A DNA stretch of 64,000 nucleotides from Bradyrhizobium diazoefficiens (GCF_016616425.1 NZ_CP067101.1:6634001-6698000), one strand, 5' to 3'. Shown: positions 35,829 to 47,680, numbered from the stretch's first letter. Notes: generated by a model from the sequence alone, not told the origin. A program made the numbers and translations.

Positions 35829-36530
35829 ATGGACGATTGGATCGATTATTACGACTCCACGCACACGATCTATGTCAGCAAGCTGCATCGCGACTTGCAC
35901 TTCCAGATCATCGCGCGGGACATCATCGGCTACATCTCCGCGCCGGACGCGACGGTGCTGGACTATGCCTGCGGCGAGGCGCTCTCGGCGAGCCAAGTCG
36001 CATCGGCTTGCGGCCAGCTGATCCTCGCCGAGCCCGCGCCCGGCGTGCGCGGCCGGCTGATCGCGCGGTTTGCCCCGAACACCAAGATCCGCGTCCGCTC
36101 GCTCGATGACGTCCGCAAGATGCAGGACCAGTCAATCGACCTCGTCGTGATGAACTCGGTCGCGCAATACATGGCGCCGGACGAGCTCGATGCCGCGCTC
36201 CTCAATATCCGCCGTATCCTGAAGCCCTCCGGCAAACTGGTGCTCGGCGATATCCTCCGGCCCGATGTCGGGATGATCAGGGACGTCATGGCGCTGCTCG
36301 GCTTCGGCCTACGTCGCGGCTTCCTGAAGGACGCGCTGATCGGGCTGATCAGCACCGCGCTGTCGGATTACCGCCATCTGCGCACGCGCATCGGGCTCCA
36401 GCGCTACAGCGAGGAGGAAATCACCGCCAAGCTGAGGGCGGCCGGGTTTGCGGTCCAGCGCGCCCACACCAATATCGGCCACAATCGCTGGCGCATGACC
36501 TTCATCGCGCGGCCGCCTCTGGTTCGTTAA
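35829..36530 (+). CDS. Class I SAM-dependent methyltransferase
   Basis: Protein of 233 residues with a Rossmann methyltransferase core: motif I VLDYACGEALSASQ near residue 43, the acidic end of strand 2 (ILAEPAP), and motif IV region DLVVMNSVAQYMAPDEL. The C-terminal part (KLRAAGFAVQRAHTNIGHN) matches lipid- or small-molecule-type methyltransferases. Substrate unknown. Divergent from dps; a ribosome site is not obvious. Confidence 0.82.
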   Translation: MDDWIDYYDSTHTIYVSKLHRDLHFQIIARDIIGYISAPDATVLDYACGEALSASQVASACGQLILAEPAPGVRGRLIARFAPNTKIRVRSLDDVRKMQDQSIDLVVMNSVAQYMAPDELDAALLNIRRILKPSGKLVLGDILRPDVGMIRDVMALLGFGLRRGFLKDALIGLISTALSDYRHLRTRIGLQRYSEEEITAKLRAAGFAVQRAHTNIGHNRWRMTFIARPPLVR

Positions 36531-36584
36531 GCATAACAATTGGCCGGGGTGGCTTGTCGTACGTCGATCGGTCATGATTGCCAC

Positions 36585-36660
36585 GGCCCGGTGGCGGAAG
36601 CGTCTACGCGAGGGCGGTGCAACGCTCTACATCCTGGTTCAAATCCAGGCCGGGTCTCCA
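36585..36660 (+). tRNA. tRNA-Cys-like gene (GCA), structurally abnormal
   Basis: Acceptor GGCCCGG pairs with CCGGGTC, discriminator T and an encoded CCA; the T-arm CCTGG-TTCAAAT-CCAGG is perfect and a GCA anticodon sits in GGTGCAAC. Two defects: the D-loop (GAAGCGTCTA) lacks the G18-G19 pair, and the anticodon stem closes only as AGGGC/GCTCT around an eight-base loop, or with two mismatches next to a seven-base loop. The length of 76 is longer than usual for tRNA-Cys. Could be a functional variant or a decaying copy. Confidence 0.6.
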
Positions 36661-36830
36661 GCCTTCGCTGGCTTCGCCAGCTTCGGCTAGGCAAGCCCTT
36701 TTGTCGCGAAGGCTGCCTCGGCGAAGCCCGAAGGGCGAAGACGGGCGTGGCGCAGCCACGCAAGGCCCGAAGGGGCGCAGCGTGTCCGGCGAAGCTGAAG
36801 CGCAGCGAAAGCGTAGACGGACTGTATCGG
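36661..36830. repeat. Hairpin-rich repeat cluster behind the tRNA-like gene
   Basis: About 170 bases with several small inverted repeats, for example GCTGGCTTCGCCAGC and GCGTGGC-GCA-GCCACGC (36745-36761), and many CGAAG / CTTCG units. It starts immediately after the tRNA CCA. No coding frame. Confidence 0.6.
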
Positions 36831-36834
36831 CGGC

Positions 36835-37206
36835 TCAATCTGCCTCAACCACACCACACTCGGGCACGAGCTGAAGCCGCTCGGCGTCCTTCGCCGCGGA
36901 GTTGAGCACGGCATCGAGCAGGCCGGGAAAGCGCGCGTCCAGATCGTCGCGGCGCAGCCGCATGAAGCGGTTGGTGCCCGCCACGCGGGTCTGCATCAGG
37001 CCGCATTCGCGCAGTCTGGCGAAGTGATAGGCGAGGTTGGACTTGCCGCCGAGACCGCTGAAATCGCCACAGCAGAGTTCGCTGCTGACACGTTCTTGCC
37101 GGGCGAGCTGGTAGACGATCGCAAGCCGGATCGGATCGCTCAGGCAATCCAGAACCATCGGCAGCTCGATCTGCTCGCGGGTGGGATGGTGAGGCGCGCG
37201 GCTCAT
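36835..37206 (-). CDS. ArsR-type winged-helix regulator
   Basis: Repressor of 123 residues with the ArsR fold (LDCLSDPIRLAIVYQLARQE; NLAYHFARLRECGLMQTRVAG). A CC pair lies just before the recognition region (SSELCCGDFSG), which may or may not bind metal or sense redox. Divergent from an MFS exporter gene, and the shared region has repeated CAATAGTTC boxes, so it probably represses the exporter and itself. Confidence 0.9.
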   Translation of the reverse strand: MSRAPHHPTREQIELPMVLDCLSDPIRLAIVYQLARQERVSSELCCGDFSGLGGKSNLAYHFARLRECGLMQTRVAGTNRFMRLRRDDLDARFPGLLDAVLNSAAKDAERLQLVPECGVVEAD

Positions 37207-37238
37207 GGTCCCGGGATCATAGCGAACCAGCCGTAATG

Positions 37239-37304
37239 TTCAATAGTTCTTGAACCAATTGACTCCGCCTTCTCGCACATTCAATAGTTCAATAAACGTT
37301 GAAC
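37239..37304. promoter_or_regulatory. Repeated operator boxes between arsR and the MFS gene
   Basis: TTCAATAGTTC occurs twice as a direct repeat (37239-37249 and 37280-37290, 41 bases apart). Each copy is followed by an inverted GAAC half-site (TTGAAC at 37250-37255; GTTGAAC at 37298-37304). Likely the regulator's binding sites. Confidence 0.65.
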
Positions 37305-37321
37305 CTAGGGATATTCGTCCA

Positions 37322-38491
37322 ATGAGCGTGTTCTGGCTGGCCTTGGCGGCCTTTGCGATCGGCACAGAAGGATTTGTTATTGCAGGACTTTTGCCGGCTA
37401 TCGCCACCGACCTGTCGATTTCGGTCTCGGCTGCCGGCCAATTGGTCACCGCCTACGCCCTCACCTATGCCGTGGGCTCGCCTATTCTGGCCGTCGCATT
37501 GAACAATATCGACCGCCGCACCGTGCTGGCCCTGGCTCTGGCGACCTTCATCGCCGGAAACCTCGCCGCGATCGTGGCATCCAGCTATGCCCTGCTGCTG
37601 GCCTCGCGCATGCTGATGGCGCTGGGCTCCGGGCTGTGCATGCCAACGGCGCTCGCGGTGTCCGTGGCGGTCGCCTCACCCGAACGGCGCGGCCGCGCGG
37701 TGGCCCTCGTCACATCGGGTCTTACGGTAGCGACCGTCATCGGCGTTCCCCTCGGCAATCTCATCGGCAGCTTCTTCGGCTGGCGTGCGACCTTTGCGAT
37801 GGTTGCGCTGATCGGCACCGTTGCACTCGTCGGCCTGCTGCTCGGCTTGCCCCGCGGCCTGCCGCGCAGCACGGCCTCGCTCAGCGAGCGATTGGCGATC
37901 GCGCGTCACAGCAACGTCTTGATCGCGCTTGTGATCACGATCCTATGGGCGCTCGGCGGCTTCACGGTGTTCACCTATTTTGCGGTCCCGCTGCGCAGCC
38001 TCGGCTTCGACGCTTCGCAGATCAGCCTGGCGCTGCTGGTGTTCGGCGGCGCGGCCGCGATCGGCAACATGCTCGGCGGCGTCCTCGCCGACCGGCTCGG
38101 CACGCTCGCCACTGCTGCGCTCGGGCTCGCCGGCATGGCGGCTGCGCTGATCCTGCATTCGCTTGTCCTGAAGCTGATGCCCGGACAGGCGCATTATGCG
38201 GTGCTGGGCGCGATCTTCCTCTGGGGCCTTTCGGGCTGGGCGTTCTATCCAGCCCAGATCTCCAGCATCATCCGGATCGAGCCGCAGGCCTCGATGACCG
38301 CTCTCTCGCTCAACGCCTCCGCCATGTATCTCGGCTTCGCCATCGGTGGGGCGCTCGGCGGGGCAGTGCTGGCCACCCTCTCGCCAAACGACCTCGGCTG
38401 GATCGGCGGATCGAGCGTTGTGGCCTCGCTTCTGGTGCACCTCGGCCGCGGCTGGCAGGCACGGCCCAAAGCGGTCAAAATTGCCGGTTGA
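37322..38491 (+). CDS. MFS transporter, drug/arabinose efflux type
   Basis: Inner-membrane protein of 389 residues with twelve helices. The opening [24 protein letters not shown] and the motif [21 protein letters not shown], together with [12 protein letters not shown], mark the DHA1 efflux group (quoted in short parts). The ATG at 37322 is chosen; the TTG at 37250 would lie in the operator. Expression is probably derepressed by the ligand of the divergent ArsR. A bulged hairpin with T7 follows. Confidence 0.88.
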   Translation: MSVFWLALAAFAIGTEGFVIAGLLPAIATDLSISVSAAGQLVTAYALTYAVGSPILAVALNNIDRRTVLALALATFIAGNLAAIVASSYALLLASRMLMALGSGLCMPTALAVSVAVASPERRGRAVALVTSGLTVATVIGVPLGNLIGSFFGWRATFAMVALIGTVALVGLLLGLPRGLPRSTASLSERLAIARHSNVLIALVITILWALGGFTVFTYFAVPLRSLGFDASQISLALLVFGGAAAIGNMLGGVLADRLGTLATAALGLAGMAAALILHSLVLKLMPGQAHYAVLGAIFLWGLSGWAFYPAQISSIIRIEPQASMTALSLNASAMYLGFAIGGALGGAVLATLSPNDLGWIGGSSVVASLLVHLGRGWQARPKAVKIAG

Positions 38492-38576
38492 TGCGCGTTT
38501 TTCGGGGTTTCGCCGCCCCAAAAACTGGTCTAAGACCCACCCGCGCGCGAGGGAAGACCCCGCGCTCTCGGCTCAG

Positions 38577-38605
38577 GGGACGCGCAGCGAGCGCGCCCTT
38601 TTTTT
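38577..38605 (+). terminator. Intrinsic terminator between the MFS gene and carB
   Basis: GGG-A-CGCGC and GCGCGCCC (38577-38585 with 38591-38598, one bulged A) followed by seven T. Separates the MFS unit from carB. Confidence 0.75.
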
Positions 38606-38634
38606 GTGCCCAAATTTCACTTCGGCGAGAGTTG

Positions 38635-42099
<3,465 letters not shown>

Positions 42100-42306
42100 T
42101 CGCTAGCGGAGGCGACGCTTCCGCTAAGTGATTGGCAATGAAGCCACAATGGCCGGAGGAACTGTCCGGCCAAGTGGCGGTTCTGTTCCGGCGCCAGACC
42201 CACATAACATCCCGGCGGGCGCTGTTCAGCTCCGGGAACACCGACGAATCAAGGTTGTCACACCCCAGGTCTTTGTGGGGCGCGCAGCTGAAGGACGAGA
42301 GAAGAG

Positions 42307-42780
42307 ATGGAAAAGGTTCCGATGACCCAGGCCGGCTTTGTCGCGCTCGGAGAAGAATTGAAGAAGCGCCAGTCGGAAGATCGTCCGCGGATCATCGAGC
42401 ATATCGCCGAAGCGCGCTCGCACGGAGACCTGTCGGAGAACGCGGAGTATCATGCCGCGAAGGAAGAGCAGTCCCACAATGAGGGCCGCATCGCCGAGCT
42501 TGAGGACAAGCTCGCGCGCGCCGACATCATCGACATCTCAAAGCTGTCCGGCGACACGATCAAGTTCGGCGCCACCGTGACCTTGGTCGACGAGGATACC
42601 GAGAAGAAGACGGTGTGGCAGATCGTCGGCGAGGTCGAAGCCGACGCCAAGAAGGGCCGTATCTCCGTCACGTCGCCGCTCGCGCGCGCGCTGATCGGCA
42701 AGAAGAAGGGATCGACTGTCGAAGTCAACGCACCCGGCGGCGCCAAGGCGTATGAGATCACCAAGGTGGAGTGGCGATAA
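42307..42780 (+). CDS. greA: Transcription elongation factor GreA
   Basis: RNA-polymerase secondary-channel factor of 157 residues that stimulates cleavage of backtracked transcripts. The coiled coil with the acidic tip ([20 protein letters not shown], Asp and Glu at the tip) and the C-terminal FKBP-like domain ([33 protein letters not shown]) are complete. A hairpin with a short T-run follows at 42815. Located 207 bases after carB, the usual rhizobial order. Confidence 0.97.
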   Translation: MEKVPMTQAGFVALGEELKKRQSEDRPRIIEHIAEARSHGDLSENAEYHAAKEEQSHNEGRIAELEDKLARADIIDISKLSGDTIKFGATVTLVDEDTEKKTVWQIVGEVEADAKKGRISVTSPLARALIGKKKGSTVEVNAPGGAKAYEITKVEWR

Positions 42781-42814
42781 GGATTTATCGCCTGCGAGTG
42801 ACGTTCTGAAAGGG

Positions 42815-42834
42815 CCGCGCACTGCGCGGTCTTT
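42815..42834 (+). terminator. Probable greA terminator
   Basis: CCGCGC-ACT-GCGCGG stem (42815-42829) followed by TCTTTTC. Confidence 0.7.
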
Positions 42835-42845
42835 TCGCTTCCGCA

Positions 42846-43000
42846 TGTGCCCGCGCCTCTGGCGCGTCCCGGACGCACTGCAATGCGTAGCGTTGCTGCG
42901 CAGAGCCGGGATCCAGGAGACGACACGGCACAATGCGGCGAGATGGGCCCGGCTCAGCAACGCACCACGGCGTGATGCGCTGCGTCGGGGGCACGAGAGC
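42846..43000. repeat. Imperfect palindromic repeat with GTCCCGG ends
   Basis: Left end GTGCCCGCGCCTCTGGCGCGTCCCGGACGC and right end GCGCTGCGTCGGGGGCACGAGAG (about 155 bases apart in total) are roughly inverted; internal GAGCCGGGAT / GGCCCGGCTC pairs too. Resembles dispersed Bradyrhizobium repeats. Confidence 0.6.
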
Positions 43001-43008
43001 GGAGCGTC

Positions 43009-43488
43009 CTACCGCCGTCCCTTCACATCCAGCGGCACGGCCGCTTCGTATTTCGAGTTGTGCAGCACCAGTGACGTCCGCACGTTGCGAACGTGAGGTG
43101 CGGCGGTCAGATGGGTGACGAAATCCTGGAAGGTCGCCATGTCGGGGGCGACGCATTTGAGGATGAAATCGACTTCGCCCGACAGCATCCAGCACTCGCG
43201 CACCAAGGGCTCGGCGCGGACGAACTCTTCGAAGGCACGCAAATCCGCCTCGGCTTGGCTGGAGAGGTGGACGGCGGCAAAGACCGTGACATCGAAGCCG
43301 AGCTTGCGGGCGTCCAGCAGGCCCCGATAGCCGTGGATGTAGCCCTCCTCCTCGAGCGTCCGGACGCGGCGCAGACAGGGCGGCGGCGAGATGCCGACGC
43401 GCTTGGCCAGCTCGACATTCGTGATTCGACCGTCGGCCTGAATCTCAGTGAGAATCTTCAGGTCGATGTCGTCTAGGTTCCGCGACAC
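43009..43488 (-). CDS. Lrp/AsnC family transcriptional regulator
   Basis: Protein of 159 residues with the Lrp HTH (LDDIDLKILTEIQADGRITN; LAKRVGISPPPCLRRVRTLE) and a C-terminal RAM ligand domain (AAVHLSSQAEADLRAFEEFV). The start is GTG at 43488 with AGGAG ten bases upstream; the longer frame to 43653 only crosses the promoter. Divergent from trxB. An ATTGCG / CGCAAT-rich segment near 43570-43592 could be its binding site. lrp-trxB-lsrB is a known rhizobial order. Confidence 0.9.
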   Translation of the reverse strand: MSRNLDDIDLKILTEIQADGRITNVELAKRVGISPPPCLRRVRTLEEEGYIHGYRGLLDARKLGFDVTVFAAVHLSSQAEADLRAFEEFVRAEPLVRECWMLSGEVDFILKCVAPDMATFQDFVTHLTAAPHVRNVRTSLVLHNSKYEAAVPLDVKGRR

Positions 43489-43754
43489 GTGATTGGAACT
43501 CCTGGCCTTGCGACGGCATTCGGTGGGGTTGTCGCAATGCTCATAGCCCAATCCGCCCAAGCAGCGCAATTTTATTGCGCGCGCAACGCAATCGACTTTT
43601 GTTCCCTGTTGGAAAAATCCGCCGACAGGGAATGCAATTCTTGCATAGCTCACCAGAAGGCTTAGATTGGCTCTGATATTTCAGCGCCTCCGCGAGGCCT
43701 CCCGGCATGTTCCGCGCCCGCGCTGCAAATCCCCCGTGAAAGGCATCCATCGGA

Positions 43755-44720
43755 ATGTCCGCTCCTGTTCATGCAAAGGTCGTCATTATCGGCTCCGGCC
43801 CGGCCGGTTACACGGCGGCGATCTACGCCGCGCGGGCAATGCTGGAGCCGATCCTGATCCAGGGCATCCAGCCCGGCGGCCAGCTCACCATCACCACGGA
43901 CGTCGAGAACTATCCGGGCTTCGCCGACGTGATCCAGGGCCCCTGGCTGATGGAGCAGATGGAGAGGCAGGCGGTCCATGTCGGCACCACGATTGTCACC
44001 GACCTGGTCATCAAGCTGGACACTGCGCAGCGGCCGTTCCGCCTCACCTGCGACAGCGGCGATGTCTATCTCGCCGACGCCGTGATTCTCGCCACCGGCG
44101 CGCAGGCGCGCTGGCTCGGGCTGCCGTCCGAAGCGAAATTCCAGGGCGGCGGGGTGTCGGCCTGCGCCACGTGCGACGGCTTCTTTTACCGCAACAAGGA
44201 GGTCGTGGTGGTCGGCGGCGGCAATACCGCGGTCGAGGAAGCCCTGTATCTCACCAACCATGCCTCGCAAGTCACCATCGTGCATCGCCGCGATCACTTC
44301 CGCGCCGAGCGCATCCTCCAGGAGCGTCTGTTCAAGCACCCGAAGATCAAGGTGATCTGGGACTCCGCCGTCGACGAGATCTGCGGCACCGAGAATCCGA
44401 ACAAGGTTACCCATGTGCGCCTGAAGAACCTCAAGACCGGCACGCTTACGAACGTGAAGACCGACGGCGTCTTCATCGCCATCGGCCATGCGCCGGCGAC
44501 CGAGCTCGTGAAGGACCAGGTCAAGCTGAAACCGTCGGGCTATGTCGAAGTCGCGCCGAACTCGACCGCCACCTCGGTGCCCGGCCTGTTCGCCGCCGGC
44601 GACGTCGCCGACGAGACCTATCGCCAGGCCGTGACGGCCGCAGGCCTCGGCTGCATGGCAGCGCTCGAGGCCGAACGTTTCTTGGCCCTGCGCGCCAGCG
44701 AGCGCGCGGCAGCGGAATAA
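43755..44720 (+). CDS. trxB: Thioredoxin reductase
   Basis: FAD/NADPH enzyme of 321 residues that reduces thioredoxin. FAD motif IIGSGPAGYTAAIYAARA at 11-28, redox-active CATC at 137-140, NADPH motif VVVGGGNTAVEEALYL, and the late FAD motif GLFAAGDVADETYRQAVTAAG (in parts). The length matches low-molecular-weight TrxB. The lsrB-like gene begins five bases after its stop, so both are likely on one transcript. Confidence 0.96.
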   Translation: MSAPVHAKVVIIGSGPAGYTAAIYAARAMLEPILIQGIQPGGQLTITTDVENYPGFADVIQGPWLMEQMERQAVHVGTTIVTDLVIKLDTAQRPFRLTCDSGDVYLADAVILATGAQARWLGLPSEAKFQGGGVSACATCDGFFYRNKEVVVVGGGNTAVEEALYLTNHASQVTIVHRRDHFRAERILQERLFKHPKIKVIWDSAVDEICGTENPNKVTHVRLKNLKTGTLTNVKTDGVFIAIGHAPATELVKDQVKLKPSGYVEVAPNSTATSVPGLFAAGDVADETYRQAVTAAGLGCMAALEAERFLALRASERAAAE

Positions 44721-44725
44721 AGATC

Positions 44726-45649
44726 ATGCCTCGAACACGCGACGGATTTACGGATATGGACTGGGACAAGCTGAAGGTGTTTCACGCAGCGGCGGAAGCG
44801 GGCAGCTTCACGCATGCGGGCGAGCAGCTCGGCCTGTCGCAATCGGCGGTGTCACGCCAGGTCTCGGCGCTGGAGCAGGAGCTTTCGGTTTCGCTGTTCC
44901 ATCGCCACGCCCGCGGCCTGATCCTCACCGAGCAGGGTGACCTCCTGTTCCGCACCGCGCATGACGTGTTCATGCAGCTGCAGGCGGCGCGCGCCAAGCT
45001 GACCGACAGCCGCGAGCGGCCGAGCGGCGATCTCAAGATCACCACCACGCCCGGCGTCGGCATCAACTGGCTGATCCCGCGGCTCGGCGAGTTCACCGCG
45101 CTCTATCCCGAGATCCGGATCTCGCTGATCGTCACCGACGAGGAGCTCGATCTGTCGATGCGCGAAGCGGACGTCGCGATCCGCACCCGCAAGCCGACGC
45201 AGCCGGATCTCATCCAGCGCAAGCTGTTCGCGATGGGCTTCCACGCCTATTGCTCGCCGGAATACATCAAGCGCTTCGGCACGCCGCGCACGCTGGAGGA
45301 GCTCGACTCGCACCGCATCATCACGCTCGCCGACGGCAACTTCGCGCCGCATCTTCAGAACCGCAACTGGCTGGTCGAAGCCGGCCGCAACGGCTCGGGT
45401 CCGCGCGAAGCCTATTTCAGGGTGAACAACATTCTCGGTCTCGTGCGCGCCTGTCAGCAGGGCCTCGGCATCGCCGCGCTGCCCGACTATCTCGTCGAGG
45501 AACAGAGCAAACTCGTGCAGCTGTTCGGCGAGTCGGATTCGATCCAGCTCGACACTTACTTCGTCTATCCCGAGGAGTTGAAGACGGTCGCGCGCGTGCA
45601 GGTGTTCCGCGACTTCGTGGTGAGCAAGGCGCAGCGCTGGCCGTCCTGA
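44726..45649 (+). CDS. lsrB: LysR family regulator, LsrB/VtlR-like
   Basis: Regulator of 307 residues. The N-terminal HTH (DWDKLKVFHAAAEAGSFTHA, LSQSAVSRQVSALEQEL, then LFHRHARGLILTEQG) is very close to LsrB of Sinorhizobium and VtlR of Brucella/Agrobacterium, which also lie directly behind trxB. In those species it controls oxidative stress, envelope and symbiosis or virulence genes. The sequence has few Cys, so redox sensing by Cys is not clear here. An alternative start at 44756 would remove ten residues. Confidence 0.87.
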   Translation: MPRTRDGFTDMDWDKLKVFHAAAEAGSFTHAGEQLGLSQSAVSRQVSALEQELSVSLFHRHARGLILTEQGDLLFRTAHDVFMQLQAARAKLTDSRERPSGDLKITTTPGVGINWLIPRLGEFTALYPEIRISLIVTDEELDLSMREADVAIRTRKPTQPDLIQRKLFAMGFHAYCSPEYIKRFGTPRTLEELDSHRIITLADGNFAPHLQNRNWLVEAGRNGSGPREAYFRVNNILGLVRACQQGLGIAALPDYLVEEQSKLVQLFGESDSIQLDTYFVYPEELKTVARVQVFRDFVVSKAQRWPS

Positions 45650-45822
45650 TTTCCGCATGACTGACATGCGACCTCGGCTGTTGCTGCAGGACGCTCGTCA
45701 AGCTCATACTGTTTGCACGCTGAGCCTTCGCGTTGCGCATTTGTCCCCCTCCTCCAGTGGCGCGGGAGTTCAGTAATCCCTCTTGGAAGGTGATTGTGTC
45801 GGCCTCACGTGGCCAATACCTT

Positions 45823-45852
45823 AAGCCGGGCTCTTTGGGCCCGGCTTTTTTT
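45823..45852 (+). terminator. Strong intrinsic terminator after lsrB or of a small RNA
   Basis: AAGCCGGGC and GCCCGGCTT (45823-45831 with 45839-45847), ending in seven T. It lies 174 bases after the lsrB stop; a GGCCTCACGTGGCC hairpin (45801-45814) just before it suggests a separate structured transcript. Confidence 0.88.
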
Positions 45853-45883
45853 CTTAGAAATCCACCTTCGCCCTCCGCGTGTA

Positions 45884-45912
45884 TTGACAGTTCCACACCT
45901 ACCCCGCATCAT
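45884..45912 (+). promoter_or_regulatory. Candidate promoter of a small RNA
   Basis: TTGACA at 45884-45889, 17-base spacer, CATCAT at 45907-45912. Confidence 0.45.
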
Positions 45913-45918
45913 TCACAA

Positions 45919-45997
45919 ATGATCACGAAGTCGTGCGCAATTTCGTTCGAGGCCGTCGCCTCGAAAAAAGGTCCCCATCCGGGGACCTCGGATTTTT
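45919..45997 (+). ncRNA. Candidate small RNA with three consecutive hairpins
   Basis: Stems: CACG-AAGT-CGTG (45924-45935), TTCGAGGC-CGTC-GCCTCGAA (45946-45965) and AGGTCCCC-ATCC-GGGGACCT (45969-45988), the last followed by a T5 run. A -35 TTGACA lies at the right distance upstream. No coding frame. No known family is claimed. Confidence 0.5.
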
Positions 45998-46034
45998 GCG
46001 CGCCAGGCTGACTTCGTCATCGCAGCAAATCCCG

Positions 46035-46063
46035 AAAACCCCGCCGCCTGGACGGGGTTTTTT
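46035..46063 (+). terminator. Third terminator upstream of the DapA-like gene
   Basis: AAAACCCCG and CGGGGTTTT (46035-46043 with 46053-46061) and a T6 run. It isolates the downstream gene from everything to its left. Confidence 0.85.
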
Positions 46064-46108
46064 CATGTGCCCTCCGTCTCAGGTTTTTCACGAGAGAGGA
46101 GAAGGAAC

Positions 46109-47017
46109 ATGACCGATCTTGAAGATCATTTGCACGGACTGTGGCTGCCGCTGGTGACGCCGTTTCAGGACGGCTCGCTCGACGAGCGGTCGCTGCGGCG
46201 GCTGACGCGGCACTACAGCGCGCAGGCGGTCGACGGCTTCATCCTGGGTGCGACCTCCGGTGAAGGCATGACACTGCGCAAGGCCGAGCTCGGACGCCTC
46301 GTCGCCATCGTGCGCGACGAGATGGCGGCGGGCCGCCGCAACGTTCCGGTTTGCCTCGGACTGTCTGGCGCAGACACCTCGCGGCTGAAGGAACATCTCG
46401 ACGAGACCGCGGACTGGCCGATCGACGGTTATCTGATCGCGAGCCCCTATTACGTGCGGCCCTCGCAGCGTGGGCTGCTGGCGCATTTCGAGGCGCTCGC
46501 CGATCACGCCGCCTGGCCGCTCGCGCTCTACAACATTCCCTATCGCACCTCGGTGAACATCACCAATCAGACCATGCTGCGGCTCGCCGAGCATCGAAAC
46601 ATCGTGGGCTTGAAGGATTGCGGCGCGAGCCGCGAGCAATCGATCGCGTTGCTGCGCGACAGGCCGAAGAATTTTCGTGTGCTCACCGGCGAGGACGCGA
46701 ACTATTTCGAGGCGCTCGGCGACGGCGCCGACGGCGGCATCGTGCTGTCGGCCCATGTCGAGACTGCGACGTTTGCGGCCGTGTATGCCGAGCTGAGGCG
46801 CGGCAACCACGACGCTGCGCTGGCGCGCTGGCGCGAGGTCGCCGATCTGACGCGCCTGTTGTTCACCGAACCGAGCCCGGCGCCGGCAAAGTATTGGCTG
46901 TGGCGATGCGGCCTCATCGACAGCCCCGAGGTACGTCTGCCGATGGTGGAAGTGAGCAGCGAGCTTGCGGCCACGATCGACCGCGAGATCGAGCGACGGA
47001 CGAGGGCTGCGGCGTAG
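46109..47017 (+). CDS. Dihydrodipicolinate synthase family aldolase
   Basis: Class I aldolase of 302 residues in the DapA/NAL family. The Schiff-base Lys169 (VGLKDCG), Tyr141 (LYNIPYRT) and the GATSGEG carboxylate loop at 47-53 are present. Without lysine-pathway neighbours, it could be dapA itself or a paralog for another keto acid; the C-terminal sequence differs enough that I do not assign dapA. The ATG at 46109 has GAGGAGAAGGA upstream. It is preceded by a terminator within 50 bases, so its promoter must be very close or it is read from a leaderless start region. Confidence 0.85.
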   Translation: MTDLEDHLHGLWLPLVTPFQDGSLDERSLRRLTRHYSAQAVDGFILGATSGEGMTLRKAELGRLVAIVRDEMAAGRRNVPVCLGLSGADTSRLKEHLDETADWPIDGYLIASPYYVRPSQRGLLAHFEALADHAAWPLALYNIPYRTSVNITNQTMLRLAEHRNIVGLKDCGASREQSIALLRDRPKNFRVLTGEDANYFEALGDGADGGIVLSAHVETATFAAVYAELRRGNHDAALARWREVADLTRLLFTEPSPAPAKYWLWRCGLIDSPEVRLPMVEVSSELAATIDREIERRTRAAA

Positions 47018-47026
47018 CGGCGCGCA

Positions 47027-47060
47027 CCCTTCCCCTGGAGGAGCCCCTCCAGGGGGAGGG
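47027..47060 (+). terminator. Long hairpin behind the DapA-like gene
   Basis: CCCTTCCCCTGGAGG and CCTCCAGGGGGAGGG (47027-47041 with 47046-47060) form a 15-bp stem with one mismatch, loop AGCC. No T-run, so it may be a repeat remnant or an mRNA-end stabiliser. Confidence 0.5.
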
Positions 47061-47176
47061 TAAGAAGCCCGTGGTTAACCGCGCACCAACACCCTTCGCT
47101 GCCGCCGCATGGCGCATCCACGGCTCGTTTACCCAATCGCGCCTATCGTTGTCCTCCAAGACCTTCCACAGGGGGA

Positions 47177-47329
47177 ATGACCATGGGGCATCGCATCCGG
47201 CCTACGGCCGCCCGGCAATTCGCGCCCACCGATCTCTTGCAGGGAATTCTCGTCGTATCGTCGTTCGGGTTCTGGGCGGTGATGCTCGGCCTGCTGCCGG
47301 TGCTGCTGTTTCGGATCTGGCTCGCCTGA
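47177..47329 (+). CDS. 50-residue single-pass membrane protein
   Basis: Small ORF (MTMGHRIRPTAARQFAPTDL then LQGILVVSSFGFWAVMLGLL) with a basic N-terminus and one transmembrane helix near residues 22-46. GGGGGA sits directly before the ATG. Codon use and third-position G+C look like the neighbours. Its overall plan (short soluble head, Asp-Leu/Ile-Leu, one helix, stop) recurs in the next small ORF. Confidence 0.65.
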   Translation: MTMGHRIRPTAARQFAPTDLLQGILVVSSFGFWAVMLGLLPVLLFRIWLA

Positions 47330-47460
47330 GGCGGCTCTTCGCGCGGATGGTTAAGCCGCCGTCGCAAATGCGCTCAAAATGCGAGCGGGATTGCCAGCCA
47401 GAATCTTAAAACATCCCGCGTATCCTTCACGCCATAAGCGAAGAAATCGCGGGGGCGTTT

Positions 47461-47607
47461 GTGAATAGTCATAACGAGATGGCGTCGCATTACGACGCCG
47501 GACAGCAGAGCTTTACCACCGAGGACATTCTCTGGGCCGTCGGCATCTGGTCGGTGATCCTCACGCTATCGCCGGTCATCGTGTTCTACATGCTGATGGT
47601 GGCCTGA
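47461..47607 (+). CDS. 48-residue single-pass membrane protein
   Basis: Small ORF with GTG start (VNSHNEMASHYDAGQQSFTT then EDILWAVGIWSVILTLSPVI). One transmembrane helix near 23-46; the N-terminus is polar. It lies 131 bases after the previous mini-protein gene and shares its layout. Function unknown; small proteins of this size often modulate a membrane complex. Confidence 0.6.
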   Translation: MNSHNEMASHYDAGQQSFTTEDILWAVGIWSVILTLSPVIVFYMLMVA

Positions 47608-47620
47608 CCCTCATCTCGAT

Positions 47621-47662
47621 ATTCCGGGCCTGGTGCTTGCTTGCGCATCACCCCGGAATGAC
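47621..47662. repeat. Short copy of the ATTCCGGG palindromic repeat
   Basis: ATTCCGGGCC at 47621 and CACCCCGGAATGAC ending at 47662 are inverted ends of the family seen at 13108 and 34377. Confidence 0.65.
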
Positions 47663-47680
47663 AGGTGAAACCAGAAACGC

